Below, one piece after another: positions 1 to 7,917 of a DNA stretch of 64,000 nucleotides. A program made the translations under genes and the position numbers. This DNA is from Anaerococcus provencensis (GTDB lineage Bacteria > Bacillota > Clostridia > Tissierellales > Peptoniphilaceae), in assembly GCF_000312365.2 (NCBI RefSeq), contig NZ_HG003686.1, positions 1 through 64,000 on the forward strand, given 5' to 3'. The notes beneath the pieces are model-generated. The model was given only the letters and a program-made list of their open reading frames with translations. It searched no databases and was not told where the DNA came from. How positions within the stretch are numbered: position 1 is the first letter of the stretch; each line of letters begins with the position of its first letter.

Positions 1-165
1 CTAAAGGATACTAAACTTTATATCTTGACTGGAAATATTGATTGCTATTTGAGAGTCCTATCCCATTTTAGCAAAGCTAAAATGATGGAAGGACCTTGTT
101 CAGAATGTCCCAAGGTGCAAAGCAGCTTGGATGACATTTACGAACAGTTTGAGGTTCATAAATAA
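1..165 (+). CDS. C-terminal end of an unrecognised protein (partial)
   Basis: An open frame runs in from the left edge and ends at a TAA at 163-165, giving 54 codons. The visible part is mixed charged and hydrophobic and contains a C-S-E-C pair of cysteines (residues 33-36 of the visible fragment) followed by an acidic tail. I do not recognise the family. It ends 7 bases before the 5S rRNA gene, so the two are unlikely to share a function. Reading frame and stop are seen directly; that it is a real gene is inferred from the clean frame. Confidence 0.5.
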   Translation, partial: LKDTKLYILTGNIDCYLRVLSHFSKAKMMEGPCSECPKVQSSLDDIYEQFEVHK

Positions 166-172
166 AATAATA

Positions 173-284
173 CAGTAGCGATAGCGCTAGGGATACACCT
201 ATCTCCATACCGAACATAGAAGTTAAGCCTAGCAACGCCGATGGTACTCGGAGGGCGACCTCCCGGTAGAGTAGGAAGCTGCTG
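173..284 (+). rRNA. rrf: 5S ribosomal RNA
   Basis: The segment contains the conserved 5S core CCATACCGAAC and the downstream GTAGAGTAGG-type block. Its ends pair as a terminal helix (CAGTAGC at 173-179 with GCTGCTG at 278-284, one G-T wobble). The length of about 112 nt fits 5S rRNA. No 23S or 16S sequence lies on either side: an unrelated coding end precedes it and IS debris follows, so this is a solitary copy. Ends are set from the helix and may be off by 1-3 bases. Confidence 0.92.
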
Positions 285-292
285 AATAAAAT

Positions 293-344
293 AAGCCCGT
301 CCGGATCAAGGAGGACCCTCCATGGAATGGTCGAGCATAGTGAG
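293..344. repeat. GC-rich repeat unit downstream of 5S rRNA
   Basis: Nine bases after the 5S gene comes a GC-rich block. Its first 25 nt (293-317) match the repeat behind tRNA-Leu at 53833 and the motif inside the transposase at 8780. A GACC...GGTC inverted repeat follows, which resembles the hairpin at 53915-53928. The block ends where the IS1182-type remnant begins. It looks like a degenerate copy of the structured repeat described at 53734-53935. Confidence 0.55.
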
Positions 345-750
345 AGGTGATGTTGCAGAATAAGTAAATCTATTCTGCTCATCACTTTGTTTCTTAGGCG
401 GCTTTGTATTTTATGATGTTTAAATCTTTATTTTCTATTTTTGATGCTAGTTTATTTATGTTTAGTACTATTGATAAGAGGCATATTTTGCTTATTATAT
501 TTTCTTTTCCTCTATGATGGGATCTATTGTAGTTTAGTCCTGACTTTATTTTTGAAAATGCTCCTTCAGCTTGGATTGATCTATTTAATCTTTCTTCTAT
601 TCCTTGGTCAGATATTATGTTTTCTAATGATTCTTTCCTATACTTTTGGAAGGTTTTCGCTATGTAGATTCCTTTAGTTTTTTGACCATCTTTGTTCCAG
701 TCGAAAGATCTGTAGACTTTTGTTATTGTTATGTATCAATTTTTCTTTCC
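345..750 (-). mobile_element. 3' remnant of an IS1182-family element (truncated transposase)
   Basis: Read on the minus strand, this matches the right end of the element at 7839-9666. The terminal sequence and its gcagaata...tattctgc hairpin lie at 345-375. The transposase stop is at 394-396, and the C-terminal coding part extends to about 750. The 110-130 bases that separate stop and hairpin in the longer copy are absent here. Only about 110 codons remain, and the catalytic core upstream is missing, so it cannot move by itself. It abuts the truncated LacI-type gene, which suggests its insertion or a later deletion removed that gene's 5' end. Confidence 0.8.
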
Positions 751-752
751 AG

Positions 753-1591
753 ATGATTGGTATAATGGTCCCTGACATTAGAGGGTATTTTGAAAGCCAA
801 TCAGCCTATGAGCTTGAAAAAAAGCTTTATGAGTTTGGTTATACTACACTTCTTTGCGTTACAACTGACACCTATGAAAAAAGGTCTCCTACCCTGATGT
901 CTTGGTTGAAAGCAAGGTTGAAGCAATTATTTGTGTGGGTTCTACCTATGAAGAAAAAAGATTTTAGGAAAATCTAAAAAATATGTCGGTTCTTATTCCC
1001 ATGCCGATTTTAAATGTTAAAACAACTGACGAAAACGAAAAAATTGTAAACGTCTATATAGATTAAATTGAAGCTATAGACCAGACTGTCAAGCTTTTTA
1101 AGGATAATTCTTACAAGAAACCCCTCTATGTGTCTTTGGATACTAGTTATATGTCTAGGTCCTATATTGCCAAGAAATCAGGTTTTGTTGAGGCTCTTTA
1201 TAAGTATTATGACGATGCGAATTTTGTTGAATTTAAAGTAAAAGACCCAGAGGAAGACCTCTTGAAATTAATCGATTTTCTAAGGAAAAACGTAGAATTT
1301 GACTCAATCCAATTTGAGTTAGATAGGCTTGCTGTAAATACCTATAAACTTATGGCAAATGAAGAAATAAAAATCCCTGAAGACCTTGGCATTATAGGTT
1401 TTGACAATATCCATGCAAGAGACTTTACCGACTAAGCCATAACTTCCATAGATCAGAGAATTTCCGATCAGATAAATTTTGCAATTGATAATCTTCTTAA
1501 GATTTTAAATGATGAAGAAGCTCAGATAAATATTGCCCTCGAGGCAAAATTAATTGAAAAGGAAACAACTCTTAGGGGTATTAATATATAA
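753..1591 (+). pseudogene. LacI/GalR-family regulator, N-terminally truncated and frameshifted
   Basis: Joined across frames, the translation reads as the sugar-binding (periplasmic-binding-protein-like) domain of a LacI-family repressor. It begins at the typical IGIMVPDI strand and ends with the usual IPEDLGIIGFDN...IDQ segment. The helix-turn-helix DNA-binding domain is missing because the IS fragment starts just upstream. Damage seen: a frameshift near 885, then in-frame stops at 965-967, 1064-1066 and 1433-1435. The product cannot bind DNA and is not expected to be made. Which operon it controlled is unknown; the downstream hydrolase is one candidate. Confidence 0.85.
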
Positions 1592-1647
1592 TAAGCTTTT
1601 GTTTAGGAAAGCAAATATTTGATATAGAAAAAATTGGAGGAATGATC

Positions 1648-2451
1648 ATGACAAATTTTATTGAATCTTTCGATGGCACAGCTTTATTTTACAACAAGGA
1701 AGAAGTAAAAAATGCCAAGGCTGCAGTTGTTATTGTCCATGGATTGGCAGAACATTCTGGTAGGTACGATTATGTGGCTGAGAAATTTCACAATGCAGGT
1801 TTTTCGACCTATAGGTTTGACCACAGGGGCCACGGCAAGTCTGAAGGCGAGAGGGGATATTACAAGGACTACGAAGACATGCTAGAAGATGTAAATGTAG
1901 TTGTAGATAATGCTATAGAAGAAAATCCTGATAAGCCAGTATTCTTGCTAGGTCATTCTATGGGTGGTTTTGCAGTAAGCCTTTACGGGGCAAAGTATAG
2001 GGATAAAAACCTTGTTGGAGTCATAACTTCTGGTGGTCTTACCCACGATAATAATAAGATAACTGAAATGGTAGGTCCTGGCCTTGACCCACACACAGAA
2101 CTTCCAAACGAGCTTGGCGACGGGGTTTGCTCTGTAAAAGAAGTTGTAGAAGCCTATGTTGCTGACCCATTAAACCTTAAAAAATACCAACTGGGTCTTT
2201 TATATGCATTAAAAGACGGAATAGCTTGGTTTAAGGAAAATGAAAAAGACTTTTCTTACCCAGTTTTAATTCTCCACGGCAGGGACGATGGCATAGTTAA
2301 TTTCAAAGATTCCTTTGACTTTTTTGAAAACAACTCTTCTAAAGACTGCCAAATTAAAATCTATAAGGGTCTTTACCATGAAATCATGAATGAATATGCC
2401 AAAGACGAAGTAATTGGCGATATCATTACTTGGATAGATAATAGGCTATAA
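1648..2451 (+). CDS. Alpha/beta hydrolase, lysophospholipase / monoacylglycerol lipase type
   Basis: The 267-aa protein has the serine-hydrolase pattern of the PldB/monoglyceride lipase group: an oxyanion HGLAEHSGRY segment near residue 32, the nucleophile elbow GHSMGG near residue 100, an acid in HGRDDGIV near 210, and the catalytic His in LYHEIM near 241. No signal peptide is visible, so it probably acts in the cytoplasm on lipid-derived or similar esters. An ATG at 1642 lies only 1 base after the GGAGG; the ATG at 1648 has a normal 7-base spacing and is preferred. The gene stands alone behind the broken LacI gene. The substrate cannot be told from sequence. Confidence 0.85.
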   Translation: MTNFIESFDGTALFYNKEEVKNAKAAVVIVHGLAEHSGRYDYVAEKFHNAGFSTYRFDHRGHGKSEGERGYYKDYEDMLEDVNVVVDNAIEENPDKPVFLLGHSMGGFAVSLYGAKYRDKNLVGVITSGGLTHDNNKITEMVGPGLDPHTELPNELGDGVCSVKEVVEAYVADPLNLKKYQLGLLYALKDGIAWFKENEKDFSYPVLILHGRDDGIVNFKDSFDFFENNSSKDCQIKIYKGLYHEIMNEYAKDEVIGDIITWIDNRL

Positions 2452-2526
2452 GCAAAAAATTAACATTAAAAACGCTAGGGGAAATTGAGCTGAACCCGTA
2501 AACACGGAATAATTTAATAATATTTT

Positions 2527-2575
2527 AAACGGAATGTAATCTGTACATAACAGGAGACATTCCGTTTAATTTTGT
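2527..2575 (+). terminator. Probable terminator after the hydrolase
   Basis: AAACGGAATGT (2527-2537) pairs with ACATTCCGTTT (2557-2567), an 11-bp perfect stem with a 19-nt loop, followed by AATTTTGT. The weak T-run makes termination plausible but not certain. Confidence 0.6.
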
Positions 2576-2730
2576 CTTAATCATTGTACCATTTAATATA
2601 TTTTTCTATCTCTTTTCTTAATTATTTATAATTCTAAATTACTATAAGTAAATCAATGTAAACTTATATTAGTTTGAGTAAAAATATAAAATAAAGGCAA
2701 TAATAGCTGTTTACGTATTATAAAAAATAC

Positions 2731-2759
2731 TTGACAAGATTGGTTTACAAGAGTAAACT
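2731..2759 (+). promoter_or_regulatory. copY-copB promoter
   Basis: A perfect -35 TTGACA (2731-2736) is separated by 17 bases from a -10 TAAACT (2754-2759). The first cop box overlaps the spacer and -10, so bound CopY would block RNA polymerase. Base pattern seen directly; use inferred. Confidence 0.8.
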
Positions 2760-2789
2760 TATTTTAAGCATTGAGTCTACAATTGTAAA
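2744..2789 (+). promoter_or_regulatory. Two CopY operator (cop box) sites
   Basis: Box 1 at 2744-2757 and box 2 at 2776-2789 each match the known cop box pattern TTTACANNTGTAAA with one mismatch. Box 2 contains the strict TACANNTGTA core (2778-2787). They are 32 bases apart, lie between the promoter and the copY ATG, and box 1 overlaps the -10. Paired cop boxes of this kind are known upstream of enterococcal copYZAB. Confidence 0.82.
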
Positions 2790-2808
2790 CGACAAGGAGG
2801 GAAAGAAA

Positions 2809-3258
2809 ATGGATGCAATAGTATATAATACTCATATCACAGATGCTGAATGGGAAGTCATGCGTGTAGTTTGGGCAAATGATCGAGTAACTAGTAAAAA
2901 AGTCATCTCCGTATTGAAAGAAAAAATGGACTGGACACAATCTACTATCAAAACGATCTTAGGTCGATTAGTTGAGAAAGGCGTACTAAATACAGAGCAG
3001 GAAGGTAGAAAGTTTATTTACACTGCCAATATTGAAGAGAAAGAAGCCGTAAGGGATTATACAGAGGATATTTTTAACCGTATCTGCCGAAAGAAAGTCG
3101 GAAATGTAATAGGAAACATCATTGAAGATCATGTCTTAAGCTTCGATGATATAGATCGATTAGAAGAAATATTAGAGAAGAAAAAAGCTTTCGCAGTAGA
3201 AGAAGTGGATTGCAATTGTCCAGAAGGACAATGCGAGTGTCATTTACATCATCATTAA
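2809..3258 (+). CDS. copY: CopY-type copper-responsive repressor (BlaI/MecI/CopY family)
   Basis: The 149-aa protein has the N-terminal winged helix of the penicillinase-repressor family (about residues 8-80, with TDAEWEVMRVVW and SQSTIKTILGRL-like segments). It ends in C-N-C-x4-C-E-C, the CxCxxxxCxC motif that binds zinc or Cu(I) in CopY, plus a histidine tail. In the family, Cu(I) displaces zinc and releases the cop boxes. The start at 2809 follows AAGGAGG by 8 bases; an upstream in-frame ATG at 2731 falls inside the -35 and is rejected. It sits 19 bases before the ATPase and very probably represses both genes. Confidence 0.92.
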   Translation: MDAIVYNTHITDAEWEVMRVVWANDRVTSKKVISVLKEKMDWTQSTIKTILGRLVEKGVLNTEQEGRKFIYTANIEEKEAVRDYTEDIFNRICRKKVGNVIGNIIEDHVLSFDDIDRLEEILEKKKAFAVEEVDCNCPEGQCECHLHHH

Positions 3259-3277
3259 GAATAAGGAGGTATTTAAA

Positions 3278-5374
3278 ATGAACAATAACAACAAACATTC
3301 ATCCCACAGTCACCATAATCATGGCGACATGGATCATTCAAAACATGAGCACGTAAGCACGGAAGAACATGGAGACCATAAGGATCAACATTACGACCAT
3401 CATGCCCACCATGACCACAGTGGGCACGGTGGGCATGAGCATCATCATCACGGTAACTTTAAGGAACTTTTCTTAAAGTCATTACCACTAGGAATCATTA
3501 TTATGCTCTTATCCCCTATGGCTGGGTTTGACCTACCATTCCAGTTTACTTTTCCATATTCTGATATTGTAGTAGCTATTTTATCTACTATATTAATTAT
3601 TTATGGTGGACGTCCATTCTATCAAGGTGCAGTTGACGAATTTAAACAAAAAGAACCTGGAATGATGGCTCTCGTTTCTTTAGGTTTAAGTGTTTCATAT
3701 TTATATAGTATTTATACTGTAATAGCAAGCTACGTAACAGGTGAACAAATTATGGATTTCTTCTTTGAATTTGCTTCATTACTATTAATCATGTTATTAG
3801 GTCACTGGATTGAGATGAAAGCTATTGGACAAGCAGGAGATGCACAAGAAGAACTGGCTAAGCTGGTACCAAAAGATGCTCATGTTGTATTAGAAGATGA
3901 TTCAATTGAAACACGTCCAGTTGCTGACTTAAAGGTAGGTGATTTAATTCGTGTTCAAGCTGGGGAAAATGTGCCAGCAGATGGAACTATCGAGCGTGGC
4001 GAATCACGTTTAAATGAAGCTCTTCTAACTGGGGAGTCAAAAGCAGTTAAAAAAGGTCCTGGCGATGAAGTAATCGGGGGCTCAACAAATGGAGAAGGGG
4101 TTCTTTATATTAAAGTGCGAGAGACAGGTGATCAATCCTTCATCTCTCAAGTACAGAATCTAATCAGCCAAGCTCAAAGTCAGCCTTCCAGGGCAGAAAA
4201 TATTGCTCAAAAAGTTGCAGGGTGGCTCTTCTATATTGCGGTAACTGCCGCACTAATAGCTTTTGTAGTATGGATGCTTATAGCGGACATCCCAACGGCA
4301 GTAAAATTTGCTATCACAACATTAGTTATAGCTTGTCCTCACGCCTTGGGTCTGGCTATTCCATTGGTAACCGCCCGTAGCACAAGCTTAGGAGCTAGTC
4401 GTGGCTTACTAGTAAAAGACCGCCAAGCCTTAGAAATAGCTCAAGATGCAGATGTGATGATTTTAGATAAAACAGGTACTTTAACAACTGGTGAGTTTAA
4501 AGTATTAGATGTAAAACTTCTTAATGACAAATATACAAAAGAGGAAATCATTGCCTTACTGGCAGGTATTGAAGGAGGATCTAGCCACCCAATTGCTCAA
4601 TCAATTATTAGTTTCGCTAACCAGCAAGATATAAGTCCAGTATCTTTTGATTCAATTGATGTGATTTCCGGTGCTGGAGTAGAAGGCAAAGCCAAGGGCC
4701 ATAGTTACCAATTAATCAGTCAAAAAGCATATGGACGTAATTTGGATATTGATATTCCAAAAGGAGCTACTCTCAGTATATTAGTAGAAAACGATGATGC
4801 CATTGGTGCTGTAGCTTTAGGAGACGAATTAAAGCCAACCAGCAAAGAGTTAATAAAAGCTCTTAAAAAGAACAATATACAACCAATTATGGCAACAGGT
4901 GATAATGAAAAAGCGGCTTTAGGTGTATCAGAAGATTTAGAGATTGAATATAAAGCAAATCAATCTCCACAAGATAAATATGAGTTAGTAAAAGCACTTA
5001 AAGATGAAGGAAAAAAAGTTATCATGGTAGGTGACGGTGTCAATGATGCCCCTTCTCTTGCCTTGGCAGATGTTGGTATAGCTGTTTGTGCTGGGACTCA
5101 AGTTGCATTGGATTCAGCAGATGTCATATTGACTCAATCCGATCCAGGAGATATTGAATCATTCATTGAATTAGCGCACAAAACAACTCGTAAAATGAAA
5201 CAAAACCTCTTTTGGGGAGCCGGCTATAACTTTATAGCTATCCCTCTAGCTGCGGGAATTTTGGCCCCTATCGATATAACATTAAGTCCTGCATTAGGAG
5301 CAATTCTAATGTCTTTGTCAACAGTCATAGTCGCAATTAATGCAATTTTATTAAGATTAGACCCAAAAAAATGA
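3278..5374 (+). CDS. copB: Copper/silver-exporting P1B-type ATPase, CopB type
   Basis: The 698-aa protein has a very histidine-rich N-terminus (about residues 8-60), then membrane helices and an actuator domain with LLTGES. The intramembrane metal site is CPH (about residue 351), typical of CopB (P1B-3) pumps rather than the CPC of CopA. The phosphorylation loop DKTGTLT is near 395 and the hinge GDGVNDAP near 585. No N-terminal heavy-metal-associated CxxC domain is present. It would export copper (Cu+ or Cu2+) or silver across the membrane with ATP. AAGGAGG precedes the ATG. Codon use (CGT, CCA, GCT, TTA in Bacilli style) differs from the neighbouring genes, which suggests the copY-copB pair arrived by transfer. 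Confidence 0.93.
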   Translation: MNNNNKHSSHSHHNHGDMDHSKHEHVSTEEHGDHKDQHYDHHAHHDHSGHGGHEHHHHGNFKELFLKSLPLGIIIMLLSPMAGFDLPFQFTFPYSDIVVAILSTILIIYGGRPFYQGAVDEFKQKEPGMMALVSLGLSVSYLYSIYTVIASYVTGEQIMDFFFEFASLLLIMLLGHWIEMKAIGQAGDAQEELAKLVPKDAHVVLEDDSIETRPVADLKVGDLIRVQAGENVPADGTIERGESRLNEALLTGESKAVKKGPGDEVIGGSTNGEGVLYIKVRETGDQSFISQVQNLISQAQSQPSRAENIAQKVAGWLFYIAVTAALIAFVVWMLIADIPTAVKFAITTLVIACPHALGLAIPLVTARSTSLGASRGLLVKDRQALEIAQDADVMILDKTGTLTTGEFKVLDVKLLNDKYTKEEIIALLAGIEGGSSHPIAQSIISFANQQDISPVSFDSIDVISGAGVEGKAKGHSYQLISQKAYGRNLDIDIPKGATLSILVENDDAIGAVALGDELKPTSKELIKALKKNNIQPIMATGDNEKAALGVSEDLEIEYKANQSPQDKYELVKALKDEGKKVIMVGDGVNDAPSLALADVGIAVCAGTQVALDSADVILTQSDPGDIESFIELAHKTTRKMKQNLFWGAGYNFIAIPLAAGILAPIDITLSPALGAILMSLSTVIVAINAILLRLDPKK

Positions 5375-5436
5375 CAGTTAACGCATAGAATAATTGAAAC
5401 TCTTTAAAGAATAAAATACCATAATTTTACAGAAGA

Positions 5437-5479
5437 GGAAGAGATGTAAGTACTTTAAAAATCATCTCTTCCTTTTTTT
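5437..5479 (+). terminator. Intrinsic terminator of the copY-copB operon
   Basis: GGAAGAGATG (5437-5446) pairs perfectly with CATCTCTTCC (5463-5472), followed directly by seven T residues. Confidence 0.9.
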
Positions 5480-5893
5480 ATTGTTTATAAAGACCTTATT
5501 TATAATGAATAAAGACCATTAGACTGATTATTTTAGCTTTGTCCGAATTTCGAAAGTTAATAAATTAGGGGAAAAGTACCAGTGCTCACTATTTCAACTA
5601 GCAAAATATTACGAAAAACAGACAAGGAGAAGGATACATTTGAATTCAAAGTGAAAGTATAAATGGATAAGGAGGGATATTTCCTGATAAGTGGATTGTA
5701 AAAAGAGGTTTTGATAATCCATAAATATATGTTTTACTATATCTAATATAGAAAATAAGCCAGTATATATTGTGGAAGAAAGTATCCCTTATATATGTAG
5801 ACTTCATGGATGTCGAGTGAAACTAGACTTAGTCATTTGAATGAGTTTTTTAGTATCTAATTTATATGTGATAAACAATACTCAATTTATTGA
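5480..5893. other. Gene-free stretch with possible coding debris
   Basis: About 410 bases between the copB terminator and the lysozyme promoter hold no convincing gene. A 30-codon open stretch at 5748-5840 (+) reads like protein (KPVYIVEESIPYIC...) but has no start or ribosome site, and a 12-codon ATG frame with no recognisable product lies at 5662-5700. I read this as eroded sequence at the edge of the transferred copper cassette. No RNA gene or repeat was recognised. Confidence 0.4.
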
Positions 5894-5922
5894 TTGAATT
5901 TTTACATAGATTAATCTATAAT
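5894..5922 (+). promoter_or_regulatory. Promoter of the GH25 lysozyme gene
   Basis: TTGAAT (5894-5899), a 17-base spacer, then a perfect TATAAT (5917-5922), about 55 bases before the start codon. Confidence 0.7.
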
Positions 5923-5976
5923 GATTATGTAATTATTTTGTAATAATTTATTTACTTATTTTTGAAAGGATTATCT

Positions 5977-7092
5977 ATGGCTAGTTTTAAAAATAAATTA
6001 TTGGCTCTTACTTTTTGTTTTGCCTTTGTTTCTTCTTCTACTTCTTATGCATCAGATCTTGTTAGGTATAATGATATAAATCTTGACGAGGTTTTGGATG
6101 ACAATGGTATTTATTATGATAAAAAAGAAGTAGAAAATAGGATTAAGGAATATATAAATAATCCAAGTGAGGATGTTGTTCCAGATTTTAAGCCTATTGA
6201 AGAAACAGTTACTGAGGAAACTACAGTGAAAGACAATGGTGAAGTTGATATTACAGAAACTACTGAGACCACATATGAAGATCAAAAAAAGGAACCTATT
6301 TATTCTAAGACACCAGTTTATAAAAAAGTTGTAGATATTTCGGAGCACCAAAATCCTAGTTTGATTAATTATGATAAGTTTGCCAAAAGTATCGATGGTG
6401 CAATCCTACGTACTTCTATTATGGATGCAGACACCTTAAATATCAGGACTGATTATCATCTAGAAGAACACTATAGGCAGCTTAATAGTAGGGGAGTTCC
6501 TTTGGGATTCTATCACTATTCTCGCGCTATCAACCCTAGAGAGGCTATAAGAGAAGCTGAATATGTAAGTAGAGTTTTAAAAAATAAAAATGTATCTTAT
6601 CCTGTTTATATAGACATAGAGGATGACAAAAGGCAAGCAAAGGCGTCTAAGGCCGACATTTCTGAAGCTGCTGAAGCCTTTATACTAGCCATGAGAAGAA
6701 ATGGCTATGTATCTGGTATATATTCATATCCTTGGTTTGCCAATAACTATTTGACCAAAGATGTGAGAAATAAATACGAATTTTGGATAGCTGATTACGC
6801 ATCAAAGAACTTTACCAAATATAATGGTTCTGATTTTGACTCTTGGCAGTTTACTGACAAGGGGTACTATAATGGATATAAATATAATGTAGATACAAGT
6901 GTAGTCTATAAAGATTATCCTTTGATTATTAAGGGTAGATCTAAAAAGAGCATGGATAAGCTTGTAAGTGAAATAATAGCTGGCAGATGGGGTACAGGTG
7001 CCGAGAGGAAAAAACGCCTCACCTATGCAGGTTATGATTATAATATCGTACAAAAAGCCGTTAATGAAAGATTAAAAATTACTAGAGCTTAA
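5977..7092 (+). CDS. Secreted GH25 lysozyme with C-terminal CW_7 wall-binding repeat
   Basis: The 371-aa protein starts with a Sec-type signal peptide (KNKLLAL, hydrophobic core, then SYAS). A Thr/Glu-rich linker runs to about residue 105. The catalytic domain (about 108-300) shows the GH25 acids: DISEHQ at its start and YIDIEDD in the middle, with WQFTDKG...VDTSVVY near its end. Residues about 322-360 (IAGRWGTGAERKKRLTYAGY) match the Cpl-7/CW_7 repeat that binds peptidoglycan. It would cleave the MurNAc-GlcNAc bond outside the cell, for wall turnover or competition. GAAAGGA lies 6 bases before the ATG at 5977; a TTG at 5962 overlaps this site and is rejected. One CW_7 copy is fewer than in phage Cpl-7. 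Confidence 0.9.
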   Translation: MASFKNKLLALTFCFAFVSSSTSYASDLVRYNDINLDEVLDDNGIYYDKKEVENRIKEYINNPSEDVVPDFKPIEETVTEETTVKDNGEVDITETTETTYEDQKKEPIYSKTPVYKKVVDISEHQNPSLINYDKFAKSIDGAILRTSIMDADTLNIRTDYHLEEHYRQLNSRGVPLGFYHYSRAINPREAIREAEYVSRVLKNKNVSYPVYIDIEDDKRQAKASKADISEAAEAFILAMRRNGYVSGIYSYPWFANNYLTKDVRNKYEFWIADYASKNFTKYNGSDFDSWQFTDKGYYNGYKYNVDTSVVYKDYPLIIKGRSKKSMDKLVSEIIAGRWGTGAERKKRLTYAGYDYNIVQKAVNERLKITRA

Positions 7093-7102
7093 GGAGGAAA
7101 TT

Positions 7103-7324
7103 ATGGCAGAATTAAAATTTGATATAGTTGAAAATCTTGGAGTACTTTCTACAAATGCTAAGGGATGGACAAAGGAACTTAACCTTGTTTCTTGGAATGA
7201 AAGGGATCCAAAATATGACATTAGAGATTGGAATGAAGATCACACTAGAATGAGCAAGGGTGTAACTCTTACTAAAGAAGAAGCAGAAGTACTAAAACAT
7301 ATCCTTGCAGAGGAGGAATTTTAG
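7103..7324 (+). CDS. YdbC-like PC4/PUR-domain protein
   Basis: This 73-aa protein has the compact pattern of the YdbC/PC4 group: an N-terminal beta-sheet region, WTKELNLVSWNERDPKYDIRDW, then GVTLTKEEAEVLKHIL as the C-terminal helix. Relatives such as lactococcal YdbC bind single-stranded DNA through a PC4-type dimer, so a nucleic-acid role is likely but unproven here. It begins 10 bases after the lysozyme stop with AAGGAGG upstream. Its TAG overlaps the GTG start of the next gene by one base, suggesting co-translation. Confidence 0.75.
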   Translation: MAELKFDIVENLGVLSTNAKGWTKELNLVSWNERDPKYDIRDWNEDHTRMSKGVTLTKEEAEVLKHILAEEEF

Positions 7325-7830
7325 TGAGCGATAGGGATAAGCTATTTGAAATATTTGATGAGCTTGATATCAAATATGATATGGTAGAGCATCCAGCTGC
7401 TGAAACCACAGAAGAAGCTGATAGGTATATAGAAGGCAAGGAAGGTGCTAGGACTAAGAATCTTTTCATGGCCAATAGAAAGGATAGGCAATACTATCTT
7501 ATCGTTATGGACGATCAAAAGATGATTAGTATAAAAGATTATAACAAGCTTTTGGATGAAAAAGGCATGCACTTTGTTCAACCGGAAAAGATACTGGAAA
7601 TATTGGACCAAGAAGTTGGTATAATCTCAGTGTTTGGTCTTATTAATACTGATGAAGATATCAAAGTTATCTTTGACAAGGATATGATCGACGAAAATGA
7701 AATTATGACCTTCCATCCAGATGACAATACGAAGACAGTCTTTTTAAAGAATGAAGATGTATTCAAATTTGTTAAAAATGCTGGTTATGATTATCAAATA
7801 TTTGACTTCCAAGCAATTCCAGAATTTTAA
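7324..7830 (+). CDS. Prolyl-tRNA editing protein, YbaK/ProX (PrdX-like)
   Basis: The 168-aa protein matches free-standing ProRS editing domains, which hydrolyse wrongly charged Ala- or Cys-tRNA(Pro). Visible features are MVEHPAAETTEEAD near residue 19, the conserved lysine region GARTKNLFM near 45 (this lysine contacts substrate in the family), and GIISVFGLINT near 100. The GTG start is preceded by GGAGG inside the end of the YdbC-like gene. Which aminoacyl-tRNA it edits cannot be read from sequence. An IS element begins 9 bases after the stop and has probably replaced or split the gene's terminator. Confidence 0.85.
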   Translation: MSDRDKLFEIFDELDIKYDMVEHPAAETTEEADRYIEGKEGARTKNLFMANRKDRQYYLIVMDDQKMISIKDYNKLLDEKGMHFVQPEKILEILDQEVGIISVFGLINTDEDIKVIFDKDMIDENEIMTFHPDDNTKTVFLKNEDVFKFVKNAGYDYQIFDFQAIPEF

Positions 7831-7865
7831 AAAATAAGGGGGCTGTTGCAAAAGTCCTAACATAG

Positions 7866-7901
7866 AAAAAAGACGAGGAAACTAAACATCCTCGTCTTTT
7901 T
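7866..7901 (+). terminator. Terminator hairpin inside the IS left end
   Basis: AAAAAGACGAGGA (7867-7879) and TCCTCGTCTTTTT (7889-7901) form a 13-bp perfect stem with a 9-nt loop, bounded by A and T runs, so it can work in both directions. It would stop outside transcription from reading into the transposase, and may also now terminate the prolyl-tRNA editing gene. Confidence 0.85.
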
Positions 7902-7917
7902 CTGATACAATGTATTT

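Noticed and set aside
441..677. Open frame of 78 codons on the plus strand, hydrophobic
   Set aside because: It is the antisense shadow of the IS1182-type transposase C-terminus; the matching antisense frame exists at 9170-9451 in the longer copy.
2731..2808. Upstream ATG that would extend CopY by 26 residues
   Set aside because: It overlaps the -35 TTGACA and the cop boxes, has no ribosome site, and the family start fits 2809.
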